Origin: G963720515 sp963720515
GTDB lineage: Bacteria > Actinomycetota > Thermoleophilia > Gaiellales > Gaiellaceae
NCBI GenBank assembly: GCA_963720515.1
Contig: OY970397.1
Coordinates: 372,001 to 436,000, forward strand
Reading direction: 5' to 3'
Length of the DNA stretch: 64,000 bases
Below are positions 44,194 to 52,609 of the stretch, in pieces; position 1 is the stretch's first letter, and every line of letters begins with the position of its first letter. The notes under the pieces are model-generated. The model was not told where the DNA came from and ran no database searches. It saw only the letters and a program-made list of their open reading frames with translations. The translations under genes were made by a program, and so were the position numbers.

Positions 44194-44290
44194 GGCGCGG
44201 GGATCTTGACGCGACGCGTTGCCGTCCAGGCGTCACCCGAGACCGCATCCACGAGCCGGACGGCCACCGCGTAGAAGCCGGGCTTCGCGG
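44190..44290 (-). pseudogene. Short 3' coding remnant similar to the end of the neighbouring gene
   Basis: Read on the minus strand, the sequence between the cupredoxin-like gene's stop and yebC encodes SSAKPGFYAVAVRLVDAVSG, then WTATRRVKIPAP and a TAG at 44190-44192. It echoes the last ~28 residues of the protein ending at 44293 (KAGSYTMKLTLTEAGRSFVV). It may be the tail of a related gene whose body is lost, or a shifted extension of that gene's last domain. Confidence 0.4.
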
Positions 44291-44292
44291 AG

Positions 44293-45195
44293 CTAGCTTC
44301 GCAGCCGGATCGTGCGGCGCACGACGAACGACCGGCCCGCCTCGGTCAGCGTCAGCTTCATCGTGTACGAGCCCGCCTTGACGGCGCGCCCGACGCGGAT
44401 CTTGAGCGTCCGCCGCCCGGGCGCGAGCGTCGCGCGCGCCGAGGCGAGGGAGCGCGTCCGCTTCATGAGCTGCCCCTTCGCCGCGGTCCGCCGCGCGACC
44501 TGGAGCGTGAGCGTGACGAAGCGGATCCCGTTCACCTTCGTCACGCGCACGCGGGCGAGCGTCGCCGGCGGCCCCGTCGCCGGCCCACCGCCGCCGGGCC
44601 CTGTGGCGACCTTCGTGAAGAGCGCCGTGACCTTGCGACCTTGGTTCACGTTCACGACGCAGCTCCCGGTCCCGGAGCAGCCTTCCCCCGTCCAGCCGTC
44701 GAAGCGCGACCCCGCGGCGGCGGTCGCGGTGAGCGTCACCATGCCGCCGCTGCCGGGAAGCTGGAGCGAGCACGTCGCGCCGCAGTCGATCCCCGGCGGC
44801 GAGCTCGTCACCGTCCCCTGGCCGTCCCCGCCCTTCTCCACCTGGAGGACGTTCCCGACCGAGAAGGTGCCGAGCATGAGCGACGGGTGCACGTCGCAGA
44901 AGAACGAGTAGAAGCCGGTCGAGAACGTCACGGTCCAGGTGAACGTCCCGGTCTCGCCGATCAGGGTGAACTCGTTCACGTCCGCGCCCTGGAGATGGAA
45001 GTTGTGCGCGTCGGTGTTGTCGTGCACCTCGACCGTGTAGGTGCCGGGCGCGATGTTCGTCACCGGGGCGCCGTCGAGCGTGAGGCTGATGGTCATGTCC
45101 CCGTTGACCGTGCCGACGAGCGTGACGGCGTGCGCCGCCGCGGGGAGGAGGAGGACGGCCGCGACGGCGACCGCGGCGACGAGGGGTCGGCGCAC
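44293..45195 (-). CDS. Secreted cupredoxin-fold protein with C-terminal beta-sandwich repeats
   Basis: 300 residues from GTG 45195, chosen because aggaagg lies just upstream and a signal peptide (RRPLVAAVAVAAVLLLPAAA) begins there; a longer ATG start at 45258 adds only a basic tail. The N-terminal cupredoxin domain has DAHNFHLQG (His) and YSFFCDVHPSLM (Cys, His, Met), a type-1 copper site. Next come a VEKGGDGQGTVTSSPPGIDC/FDGWTGEGC region of bacterial Ig/divergent-InlB-repeat type, and a C-terminal beta domain (KAGSYTMKLTLTEAGRSF). It may link copper binding with surface attachment; function unknown. Confidence 0.75.
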   Translation of the reverse strand: MRRPLVAAVAVAAVLLLPAAAHAVTLVGTVNGDMTISLTLDGAPVTNIAPGTYTVEVHDNTDAHNFHLQGADVNEFTLIGETGTFTWTVTFSTGFYSFFCDVHPSLMLGTFSVGNVLQVEKGGDGQGTVTSSPPGIDCGATCSLQLPGSGGMVTLTATAAAGSRFDGWTGEGCSGTGSCVVNVNQGRKVTALFTKVATGPGGGGPATGPPATLARVRVTKVNGIRFVTLTLQVARRTAAKGQLMKRTRSLASARATLAPGRRTLKIRVGRAVKAGSYTMKLTLTEAGRSFVVRRTIRLRS

Positions 45196-45269
45196 AGTCC
45201 TTCCTACGGGCCGGACGCGCCGCCGGATTCGCCGGAAGGAACGTCCGCAGCGGTCCATAACCTCGACCC

Positions 45270-45773
45270 GTGAAGGTTCTCGGCATCGACCCAGGGACTG
45301 CAGCGTGCGGCTACGGGATCATCCAGGCGGACGGCGGACGGCTCGCCGCCCTCGAGCACGGGTGGTGGCGGTCGTCGGCGCGCGAAGCTCCGCAGCTCCG
45401 CCTCAAGCGGATCCACGACGGGGTTGCAGGCCTCATCGAGGAGCACCGGCCGGACGCCGTCGCGCTCGAGGAGTCCTACGTCGGCGCCGACGCCCGCATC
45501 GCGCTCTCCGTCGGACAGGCGCGCGGCGCCGTGCTCGTCGCGTGCGCGTCCGCTGAGCTGCCCTGCGCCGAGTACCCGCCGGCCACGGTGAAGCAGGCCG
45601 TGTGCGGCTACGGCCGCGCGGACAAGGGCCAGGTGCAGCGCATGGTCGGGACCATCCTCGCGCTCGACGCCCTGCCGGAGCCGCACCACGCCGCCGACGC
45701 CCTCGCCGTCGCGATCTGCCACATCCTCGCCGCGCCGCTCGCGCGCGCCGTCGCCGCGGGAGCCGAACGGTGA
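45270..45773 (+). CDS. ruvC: Holliday junction resolvase
   Basis: 167 residues from GTG 45270. RuvC cuts Holliday junctions symmetrically after RuvAB branch migration. Metal-binding Asp in VLGIDPGTAACGYGII, the first Glu in AVALEESYVGADARIALSVG, and the acidic C-terminal EPHHAADALAVAICH are in family positions. Overlaps ruvA (GTGA). Confidence 0.96.
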   Translation: MKVLGIDPGTAACGYGIIQADGGRLAALEHGWWRSSAREAPQLRLKRIHDGVAGLIEEHRPDAVALEESYVGADARIALSVGQARGAVLVACASAELPCAEYPPATVKQAVCGYGRADKGQVQRMVGTILALDALPEPHHAADALAVAICHILAAPLARAVAAGAER

Positions 45774-46339
45774 TCTCGCGCCTGCGCGGCACGCCCGTCA
45801 CCTGGGACGCCGAAGGGCTCGTCCTCGACGTGAACGGGGTCGGCTACCGGCTCCACGCGACGCCCTCGGCGATCCGGCAGGCGCAGGGCGCGACCGAGGT
45901 CGTCCTCGAGACCCATCTCCACGTGCGCGAGGACGCCATGCAGCTCTACGGCTTCGCGGACACGGGCGAGCGGGCGCTCTTCGAGCAGCTCCTGTCCGTC
46001 TCGGGCGTCGGCCCGAAGGTCGCGCTCGCGATCGTGTCCGGCTACTCGCCGGCCGAGCTCCGCCGAGCGATCGCTCACGAGGACTCCGCGCTCTTCGAGA
46101 CGATCCCGGGCATCGGGCGGAAGACCGCCCAGCGCGTCGTGCTCGAGCTGAAGGAGAAGGTCGCGCCGCTCGTCGCCGTGTCCGGCACGGGGGGCGAGGA
46201 CCCCGACGGCCACGTCGTCGCCCGCGACGCCCTCGTCGAGCTCGGCTACTCCGCGGCGGAGGCCGAGAAGCGCCTCGCCGACACCGACCCGAGCCTGCCG
46301 GCCGCCGAGCGCGTCCGGCAGGCGTTGCGAGCCGCATGA
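45770..46339 (+). CDS. ruvA: Holliday junction branch-migration protein
   Basis: 189 residues from GTG 45770. OB-fold N-terminus (VISRLRGTPVTWDAEGLVLD), then helix-hairpin-helix motifs (LLSVSGVGPKVALAIVSG; IPGIGRKTAQRVVLELKEK), and a C-terminal domain (ARDALVELGYSAAEAEKRL) that contacts RuvB. Binds the four-way junction. Overlaps ruvB by 4 nt. Confidence 0.96.
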   Translation: MISRLRGTPVTWDAEGLVLDVNGVGYRLHATPSAIRQAQGATEVVLETHLHVREDAMQLYGFADTGERALFEQLLSVSGVGPKVALAIVSGYSPAELRRAIAHEDSALFETIPGIGRKTAQRVVLELKEKVAPLVAVSGTGGEDPDGHVVARDALVELGYSAAEAEKRLADTDPSLPAAERVRQALRAA

Positions 46340-47360
46340 GCGCCGCGCCCGAACGCGTCACGGCGGCAGTCCTCGCGACCGAGGACGACGACCTCGAGCG
46401 CTCGCTCCGCCCGCGGCGCCTCGACGACTTCGTCGGCCAGGAGCGCGTGAAGGAGCAGCTCGCGATCGCGCTCACGGCCGCGAGCGGGAGGGGGGAGGCG
46501 CTCGACCACGTCCTCCTCGCCGGGCCGCCCGGCCTCGGCAAGACCACGCTCGCCTACGTCGTGCGCGAGGAGCTCGGCGTCGGCATCCGCACGGTGGCGG
46601 GGCCCGCGCTCGAGCGGAAGGGCGACATCGCCGCGATCCTCACCTCGCTCGAGGACCGCGACATCCTCTTCGTGGACGAGATCCACCGCCTGAACCGCTC
46701 GATCGAGGAGATCCTCTACGGCGCGCTCGAGGACTTCCGGCTGGACATCATCGTCGGCCAGGGCCCGGCGGCGCGGACGCTCACGCTCGACCTGCCGCCG
46801 TTCACGCTCATCGGCGCGACGACCCGCACGGGGCTCCTCACGACGCCGCTTCGCGACCGCTTCGGCATCACGTACCGCCTCGACCTCTACACGGACGAGG
46901 AGCTCGCCCGAAGATCGTTCGGCGCTCCGCGAAGATCCTCGGCGTCGCGGTCGAGGACGAGGCCGCGCAGGAGATCGCGCGCCGCGCCCGCGGGACGCCG
47001 CGCGTCGCGAACCGGATCCTGCGCCGCGTCCGCGACGTCGCCGAGGTGCGCCACGACGGCGCGGTCACGCTCGGCGTCGCGCGCGAGGCGCTCCAGCTCC
47101 TCGAGGTGGACGCCGACGGCCTCGAGCGGACCGACCGCGCCATGCTCGACGCGATCGCGAACAAGTTCGGCGGCGGCCCGGTCGGTCTCTCGACCCTCGC
47201 CGTCGCGCTCGGCGAGGAGCCCGAGACGATCGAGGACGTCTACGAGCCGTATCTCTTGCAGCTCGGCCTGATCCAGCGCACGCCGCGCGGCCGCATCCTC
47301 ACGGAGCTCGGCCGCGAGCGCGCCGGCGCCGTCTCCGACGCCGGCCAGAGCCTCTTCTAG
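46336..47360 (+). CDS. ruvB: Holliday junction branch-migration ATPase (frameshifted)
   Basis: ATG 46336, coupled to ruvA. Walker A AGPPGLGKTTLAYVV, Walker B ILFVDEIHRLNRSIEEIL, and sensor LIGATTRTGLL are intact. After LYTDEELA the frame slips near 46909 (gcccgaag, one base short); one frame over it resumes as AKILGVAVEDEAAQEIARRA and continues RILRRVRDVAEVRHDGAVTL to EDVYEPYLLQLGLIQRTPRG at the end. About 341 codons in all, the normal RuvB length. Since ruvC and ruvA are intact and RuvB is strongly conserved on both sides, I regard the break as a sequence error. Confidence 0.92.
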
Positions 47361-47453
47361 TTCAGTAGGAAGGTTTCACCGAGACGCGTCGCGGGTATCG
47401 CGCGCGCGGGCTTGGGGGTCCAGCGGGTCCAAACCCGTGTGAGAGGAGTTCCT

Positions 47454-49103
47454 ATGCAACGACGTCTGAAGTCGCGACTGGCCAAGTCGTGGCTCGTACC
47501 GCTGTGCGTCGCGGCGTGGCTGGTAGTGCCCGGCAACGCGAGTGCGACGCCCACACCGTCGCAGTGCGACGCTCGCGCTAACGACACGCCGAGCAAGCTG
47601 GTCGAGTGCATCCAGACCGACGATCTCATGAACCACATGCGGGCATTCCAGGCGATCGCCGACGCCAACCCGGGCCTGGACGGCCATCCGTCGCGCAACT
47701 CCGGCGAACCCGGCTACTGGCAGTCGGTTCTGTATGTGAAGGACAAGATGGAGGCCGCCGGATACAACGTCACGATCCAGCCGTACAAGTTCACGTACAC
47801 CTCGTTCGTCGGAACGCCGACGTGGAGCGAAAGCACTCCGACGTCGCGTACCTTCGAGCTGGTCACGGACTGGAACCCCGGGACGAGCAACGGCACGGCC
47901 GAAGCCGACGTCCAGCCGGCCGGCGGCATCGTCCTTCCGCCGACGCCGACCTCGAGCTCGACGAGCGGCTGTACAGCGGCCGATTTCAGCACCTTCACAG
48001 CGGGCCACATCGCTCTTATCCAGCGCGGCGGCTGCAACTTCGGCGTGAAGGTGCTCAACGCACAGGCCGCGGGCGCAACGGGCGTGGTCATCTTCAACGA
48101 GGGCAACCCCGGCCGGACCGCGGTGATCAGCGGCTCCCTGCTGGACGCCGACAACAACCCGTTCGTCCCGACGATCCCCGTAGCGTTCACGTCGTTCGGC
48201 ATCGGCAACGCCCTCCTCACGGAGTACCAGGGCGGGACGCCGCCGCACATGCGCCTCGACATTCACGTCGTCATCGATCCGAACCGCGACGACTGGAACG
48301 TGATCGCGGAGTCCAAGGGCGGCGACAAGAACCACGTCGTGGTGGTCGACGCGCACCTGGATGCGATCTACGGGGCGGGCATGCTCGACAACGCCTCAGG
48401 CTCCGCGACGATCCTCGATATCGCCGAGAAGATGAAGAACGTCACGCCGCGCAACAAGCTGCGGTTCATCTGGTTCGGCGGCGAAGAGCTGGGGCTCCTG
48501 GGCTCGTCGTACTACGTCAACACCCTGTCGAAGTCCGAGCTGAGCCACATCGGCTACGACCTCGATGCGGATGTGACGGCGACGCCGAACTACAGCATCG
48601 GCGTCCTCGATCCCGCGGGCCCGGACCTCTTCGGGCGCACCGTGAGCTCGACGTTCCCCAACCGGGTGTACAAGGCGTCGCTGCTCGCGCGCGATTTCGC
48701 GGTCGACTACTTCGACTCGATCGACAAGAACCACATCTTCTTCTCGCCGGTCGGAACCGACGCGTTCAACTTCAACGCGGTCGGGATCCCGGCGAGCGGC
48801 CTGCTGACCGGGCAGGACTGCTGCAAGACCCAGGAGGAGGTCGACCTGTTCGGCGGTTTCCTCGGCAACTACGAGGGCAACGTGCCGAGCTTCGACGGAG
48901 GCTGCGTCGACAACCCGTTCCGGTGGTGCGACAACCTCGACAACAACGATCCCGAGGTGCTCACGTTCATGTCGAAGGCGTTCGCCGACATGACGGTTCG
49001 CATGGCGTTCGACACGAAGGTGATGTCGGCAAGCAACGACATCAACTACAAGCCGAAGCTGCCCATCAGCGCGGAAGTTGGGCGGCACTTCATCGCGAAG
49101 TAG
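47454..49103 (+). CDS. Secreted M28 zinc peptidase with PA domain
   Basis: 549 residues from ATG 47454 with gaggag 5 nt upstream. A signal peptide (WLVPLCVAAWLVVPGNASAT) is followed by a protease-associated (PA) insert (HIALIQRGGCNFGVKVLNAQ) and the M28 catalytic core: VVDAHLDAIYGAGMLDNASG (zinc His/Asp), FGGEELGLLGSSYY (catalytic Glu pair) and YDLDADVTATPNYSIG. A Cys-rich patch (GLLTGQDCCKTQEEVD) follows. Similar in layout to the second PA-M28 protein at 50562. A large GC hairpin terminates the unit. Confidence 0.88.
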   Translation: MQRRLKSRLAKSWLVPLCVAAWLVVPGNASATPTPSQCDARANDTPSKLVECIQTDDLMNHMRAFQAIADANPGLDGHPSRNSGEPGYWQSVLYVKDKMEAAGYNVTIQPYKFTYTSFVGTPTWSESTPTSRTFELVTDWNPGTSNGTAEADVQPAGGIVLPPTPTSSSTSGCTAADFSTFTAGHIALIQRGGCNFGVKVLNAQAAGATGVVIFNEGNPGRTAVISGSLLDADNNPFVPTIPVAFTSFGIGNALLTEYQGGTPPHMRLDIHVVIDPNRDDWNVIAESKGGDKNHVVVVDAHLDAIYGAGMLDNASGSATILDIAEKMKNVTPRNKLRFIWFGGEELGLLGSSYYVNTLSKSELSHIGYDLDADVTATPNYSIGVLDPAGPDLFGRTVSSTFPNRVYKASLLARDFAVDYFDSIDKNHIFFSPVGTDAFNFNAVGIPASGLLTGQDCCKTQEEVDLFGGFLGNYEGNVPSFDGGCVDNPFRWCDNLDNNDPEVLTFMSKAFADMTVRMAFDTKVMSASNDINYKPKLPISAEVGRHFIAK

Positions 49104-49112
49104 GCGTCGATC

Positions 49113-49145
49113 GTGGCGCCGGGCGCGCGATGCGCCCGGCGCCAC
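49113..49145 (+). terminator. Hairpin terminator after the PA-M28 gene
   Basis: A 14-bp perfect stem gtggcgccgggcgc (49113-49126) / gcgcccggcgccac (49132-49145), five-base loop, 10 nt after the stop. No T run follows. Confidence 0.7.
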
Positions 49146-49283
49146 GCGTGCCGGCGCGCCCCGCCGCCTGACAGCGACGTTGGCGGGTTGGCACGCTGGG
49201 GTAGGTGTGCCTGGGCCGCGCGGACCGGATGTTCTGGCCCGGGTCGTGGCCTGGTTTCGCGATCACGATTTCTAGGAGGAACT

Positions 49284-50249
49284 ATGGCGCGCGTAGAGCC
49301 CACGGGACAGGTCGATGCACAGAACGTGCCGAGATTCGTGGGGCTTCGCACGTTCGCTCGCCTCCCGCGACTCGAGGACGTCGGCAGCGCAGACGCAGCG
49401 TTGCTCGGCGCGCCGATCGACCTCGGCGCGACGTTCCGCAGCGGCGCACGGTTTGGGCCGGCAGCCATCCGGGAGGCCTCCCTTCTCCTGAAGCCCTATA
49501 GCGAGCCTCTTGACGTATTTCCGTTCGACGATATGCAGGTGGTCGACGCGGGAGATGCCCCGGCGATTCCGATTGACATCATCGCTGCGCACGCAGCGAT
49601 CGAGCAGAAGGCACGCGAGCTCCACGAGCGCGAGACCGCGGTCATCGGGCTCGGCGGCGATCATTCCGTGGCGCTTCCTCTGCTGCGCTCGGCGGCGGCG
49701 AGGCACGGGACGCTCTCACTTCTCCAGCTGGACTCGCATACCGATACATGGGACTCGTATTTCGGCGGCTACAAGCTGACGAACGGCACGATCTTCCGAC
49801 GTGCGATCGAGGAAGACCTGATCGATCCAGAGCGCTCTGTCCAAATCGGACTACGCGGCGGCCTCTACTCCGGCGACGACTATCGCGAAAACAGCGGCCT
49901 CGGGTTCAAGACGCTGCTTGCCCGCGAGCTCGACGGTGCGGGGATCGACGGCGCGCTCTCATTCGCCCACGAGCACTGCGTTCTGCCCACCTATGTGACG
50001 CTCGACATCGACGTCCTGGATCCAGCCTTCGCACCTGGGACCGGCACGCCCGAGATCGGCGGTATGACTACGCGGGAGCTCCTTGGGTTCCTACGCGGTC
50101 TAACCGATCTCAGCTCAGGCATCGTTGCCGGGGACGTCGTCGAGGTCTCGCCACCGTATGACCCCTCGGGCATCACCGCGCTCGCGGGCGCCAACCTCGC
50201 TTGGGAGCTGCTCTGTCTGCTTGCTCGCTACCGCGGGAGATCCTCGTAA
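49284..50249 (+). CDS. speB: Agmatinase/arginase-family ureohydrolase
   Basis: 321 residues from ATG 49284 with aggagg at 49274-49279. Manganese ligands are all present: GLGGDHSVALPLL, LLQLDSHTDTWDSYFG (DxHxD) and YVTLDIDVLDPAFAPGTGTP (DxD). N-terminal GAPIDLGATFRSGARFGPAAIR is typical of SpeB-like enzymes. It probably releases urea from agmatine or a related guanidino compound (guanidinobutyrate, formiminoglutamate); sequence alone cannot separate these. Codon use is visibly more mixed than that of its neighbours. An eroded hydrolase gene follows 31 nt later. Confidence 0.85.
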   Translation: MARVEPTGQVDAQNVPRFVGLRTFARLPRLEDVGSADAALLGAPIDLGATFRSGARFGPAAIREASLLLKPYSEPLDVFPFDDMQVVDAGDAPAIPIDIIAAHAAIEQKARELHERETAVIGLGGDHSVALPLLRSAAARHGTLSLLQLDSHTDTWDSYFGGYKLTNGTIFRRAIEEDLIDPERSVQIGLRGGLYSGDDYRENSGLGFKTLLARELDGAGIDGALSFAHEHCVLPTYVTLDIDVLDPAFAPGTGTPEIGGMTTRELLGFLRGLTDLSSGIVAGDVVEVSPPYDPSGITALAGANLAWELLCLLARYRGRSS

Positions 50250-50280
50250 TCGTGGCTATTACCAGGGAAAGGAGAGCATC

Positions 50281-50398
50281 ATGGCTACCGGCTCGGCAAC
50301 GGGGACCGTCGTTCTCGTTCACGGCGGCTTCGAAGCCGGAAGCCGTGGCTGACCTCATCAAGAAGGCCGCTTCGGAACCAGGCTCGGCCACGCCCTGA
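50281..50398 (+). pseudogene. Alpha/beta hydrolase gene reduced to its two ends
   Basis: ATG 50281 with aaaggagag upstream begins MATGSATGTVVLVHGGF, the start of an alpha/beta hydrolase (beta strand plus HGG oxyanion loop). Directly after, in another frame, comes SKPEAVADLIKKAASEPGSA and a TGA at 50396-50398, which reads like the C-terminal helix of the same fold (the usual catalytic 'SHav.iSqPdavadlI' end). The roughly 200 residues between are missing. A large internal deletion is the best explanation; it is not a one-base sequencing error. Confidence 0.6.
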
Positions 50399-50561
50399 TT
50401 GGCTGACGGGGGCTGCTGCGGCCGCCCTCCGTCCTTAGGCATCAGCGTTCTGTAAGCGCCCACATGCCCGTGGTACCGTCCCGCACGTTCCACCCAGACA
50501 ACGCGGGCACGTCGCGCTCCGTCGCGGCGATTGGGAGAGCCCGCACGACAAAGGAGTGGGT
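50399..50561 (+). other. Promoter region of the second PA-M28 gene
   Basis: About 160 bp without coding signal after the hydrolase remnant. Just before the gene, aaggag at 50551-50556 sits 5 nt from TTG 50562, which decides that start over the overlapping GTG at 50556. Confidence 0.45.
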
Positions 50562-52073
50562 TTGCGCACACGATTCATCACGCTCGGGGCGGTCGTCGCC
50601 GCGTTCCTGGTCGCCGCGCCGCTGAGCTCGACGGCCGTCGGAACCGATTCGACGGCGCTTCGCACGGCGGTCACGGTGCCTGCGATGACGGCGCACCTGA
50701 ACGCGTTCCAGGGCTTCGCCAACGCGAGCGGGGGCACGCGCGTCGACGGGACGCCGGGGTTCGTGAACTCGGTCGCCTACGTCAAGGCTCAGGCCGAGGC
50801 GGCCGGGCTTCAGGTCACCGTCCAGAACTTCACGTTCGATCGCTGGATCGAGGACGCGGCGCCGGTGTTCCAGCGGACCGCTCCGACGGCGAAGAACTAC
50901 GTGATCGGGACGGACTTCAACAGCATGGAGTACTCGGGATCCGGTGACGTCACAGCGGCGATCGTGCCGACGAACGACATCCTCATCCCGTCCGTCGGCG
51001 GGTCGACCAGCGGCTGCGAGGCCGCCGACTACCCGGCGTCGGTCTCCGGCAAGATCGCGCTCATCCAGCGCGGCACGTGCACGTTCGGCGAGAAGGCGGC
51101 CGCCGCGACCGCCGCCGGCGCGATCGGCGCGATCATCTTCAACGAGGGCAACGCGCCCGACCGCGAAGGGGTCATCAACGGGACGCTCGGCGCTCCGCAG
51201 GCGTCGATCCCGGTCGTCGACACGACGTTCGCGAACGGCAAGGAGCTCTTCGAGACGGCGGGCGCCGTCGTCCACATCAAGGTCACGGCCCACGTGACGA
51301 CGACGCAGTCGTCCAACGTGATCGCCGACACGCCGACCGGTCGCGCCGACCGGATCGTCGTCGTGGGCGCGCACCTCGATTCCGTCGAGGCGGGCCCCGG
51401 CATCAACGACAACGGCTCCGGCTCGGCCGCGATCCTCGAGGTCGCGAAGCAGATGCAGGCCGCTGGCACGAAGCCGGTCAACAAGGTGCGCTTCGCGTGG
51501 TGGGGCGGCGAGGAGTTCGGTCTCCTCGGCTCCGAGTACTACGTCTCGCACCTCCCGGTGAAGGAGCTCAAGAACATCGCTCTGAACCTGAACTTCGACA
51601 TGGTCGCCTCGCCGAACCCCGTCCGCTTCGTCTACGACGGCGACGGCTCGGGCACCGGCACGAAGGGCCCGAACGGGTCCGGCGTGATCGAGGGCGTGTT
51701 CAACGACTACTTCGCCTCGCAGCACCTCGCCACGGCGCCGACCGCCTTCGACGGCCGGTCGGACTACGGCGCGTTCATCGACCGGGGCATCCCGGCCGGT
51801 GGCCTCTTCACGGGCGCCGAGGGCATCAAGACGGCCGAGCAGGCCGCGATCTACGGCGGCACGGCCGGCGTGGCATACGACCACTGCTACCACTCGGCCT
51901 GTGACACGACCGGCAACATCAACAACGGCGTGTTCGACCAGATGTCGGACGCGATCGCGCATTCCGTCCTCCAGTTCGCCATGACGACCTCGTCGGTGAA
52001 CGGGACGGAGAAGTCGTCCTCGAACGCGACGGCGGCGAAGCTCTCCTTCAAGGGCTCGCACGCCATTCGCTAG
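50562..52073 (+). CDS. Secreted M28 zinc peptidase with PA domain
   Basis: 503 residues. TTG 50562 is preferred because aaggag lies 5 nt upstream; a GTG at 50556 would overlap that site. Signal peptide RTRFITLGAVVAAFLVAAPL, PA domain (KIALIQRGTCTFGEKAAAAT), then the M28 core: VVVGAHLDSVEAGPGINDNG, WWGGEEFGLLGSEYYV, NLNFDMVASPNPVRFVYDG, and the late zinc His in DHCYHSACDTTGN. Ends in a Ser/Asn-rich tail. Paralogue of the protein at 47454; this pair flanks the agmatinase gene. Confidence 0.88.
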   Translation: MRTRFITLGAVVAAFLVAAPLSSTAVGTDSTALRTAVTVPAMTAHLNAFQGFANASGGTRVDGTPGFVNSVAYVKAQAEAAGLQVTVQNFTFDRWIEDAAPVFQRTAPTAKNYVIGTDFNSMEYSGSGDVTAAIVPTNDILIPSVGGSTSGCEAADYPASVSGKIALIQRGTCTFGEKAAAATAAGAIGAIIFNEGNAPDREGVINGTLGAPQASIPVVDTTFANGKELFETAGAVVHIKVTAHVTTTQSSNVIADTPTGRADRIVVVGAHLDSVEAGPGINDNGSGSAAILEVAKQMQAAGTKPVNKVRFAWWGGEEFGLLGSEYYVSHLPVKELKNIALNLNFDMVASPNPVRFVYDGDGSGTGTKGPNGSGVIEGVFNDYFASQHLATAPTAFDGRSDYGAFIDRGIPAGGLFTGAEGIKTAEQAAIYGGTAGVAYDHCYHSACDTTGNINNGVFDQMSDAIAHSVLQFAMTTSSVNGTEKSSSNATAAKLSFKGSHAIR

Positions 52074-52092
52074 ACGACGTTCGACGGGGGGT

Positions 52093-52122
52093 ACGGAGGG
52101 GCGGCTTCGGCCGCCCCTCCGT
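52093..52122. terminator. Strong bidirectional hairpin terminator
   Basis: acggaggggcggc (52093-52105) / gccgcccctccgt (52110-52122), perfect 13-bp stem with a ttcg tetraloop. It sits between the ends of the PA-M28 gene and a convergent hypothetical gene. Confidence 0.8.
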
Positions 52123-52126
52123 CGTT

Positions 52127-52582
52127 CTACCGCCGGTACTGGAGCTTGTGCCAGGACGGAACGGGCGCGATCTCGAGGATCGGCGGCCCGCCGCCCGAGT
52201 CGCGGTAGGCGAAGTCGCCCGTCTCCTCGTCGAAGGCGACCTCGAGGAGGTCCTCCTTCACGCGGTGGTCGAGCCACGCGCTGCGGAACACGAGCTTGCG
52301 GAGCCAGTAGACGAGCGACTCGTCGTCCACGACGGCCACGCGCTCCCAGTACCGCATCACGTAGTCGCCGAGGAGGCTGCGCGGCTCGGCGATGCGGCCG
52401 GTCGCGGCGAGCTCCACGAGGTCCTCGGCCTCCTCCGGGTCGAAGTCGCCCGGCTCGACGAGCCCGAGCTTCACGGCGGCGGCGCTCACGCGCTGCTCGA
52501 AGTCGAGCTGGTTGAACCCGAACGAGTAGCCGTAGAACTGGACTTCGTAGTCGTCGCCGGAGGCGTAGTTCGTCTCGGGCAC
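52127..52582 (-). CDS. Conserved hypothetical protein
   Basis: 151 residues from GTG 52582 (VPETNYASGDDYEVQFYGYS). No signal peptide or membrane segment. The middle is acidic and helical (DPEEAEDLVELAATGRIAEP), followed by RYWERVAVVDDESLVYWLRK and a C-terminal beta hairpin. I do not recognise a family. Divergent from recJ with a 27-bp gap, so the two may share promoter sequence. Confidence 0.5.
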   Translation of the reverse strand: MPETNYASGDDYEVQFYGYSFGFNQLDFEQRVSAAAVKLGLVEPGDFDPEEAEDLVELAATGRIAEPRSLLGDYVMRYWERVAVVDDESLVYWLRKLVFRSAWLDHRVKEDLLEVAFDEETGDFAYRDSGGGPPILEIAPVPSWHKLQYRR

Positions 52583-52609
52583 GCGTCTGAGGATACCCCG
52601 GTCTGTCCG

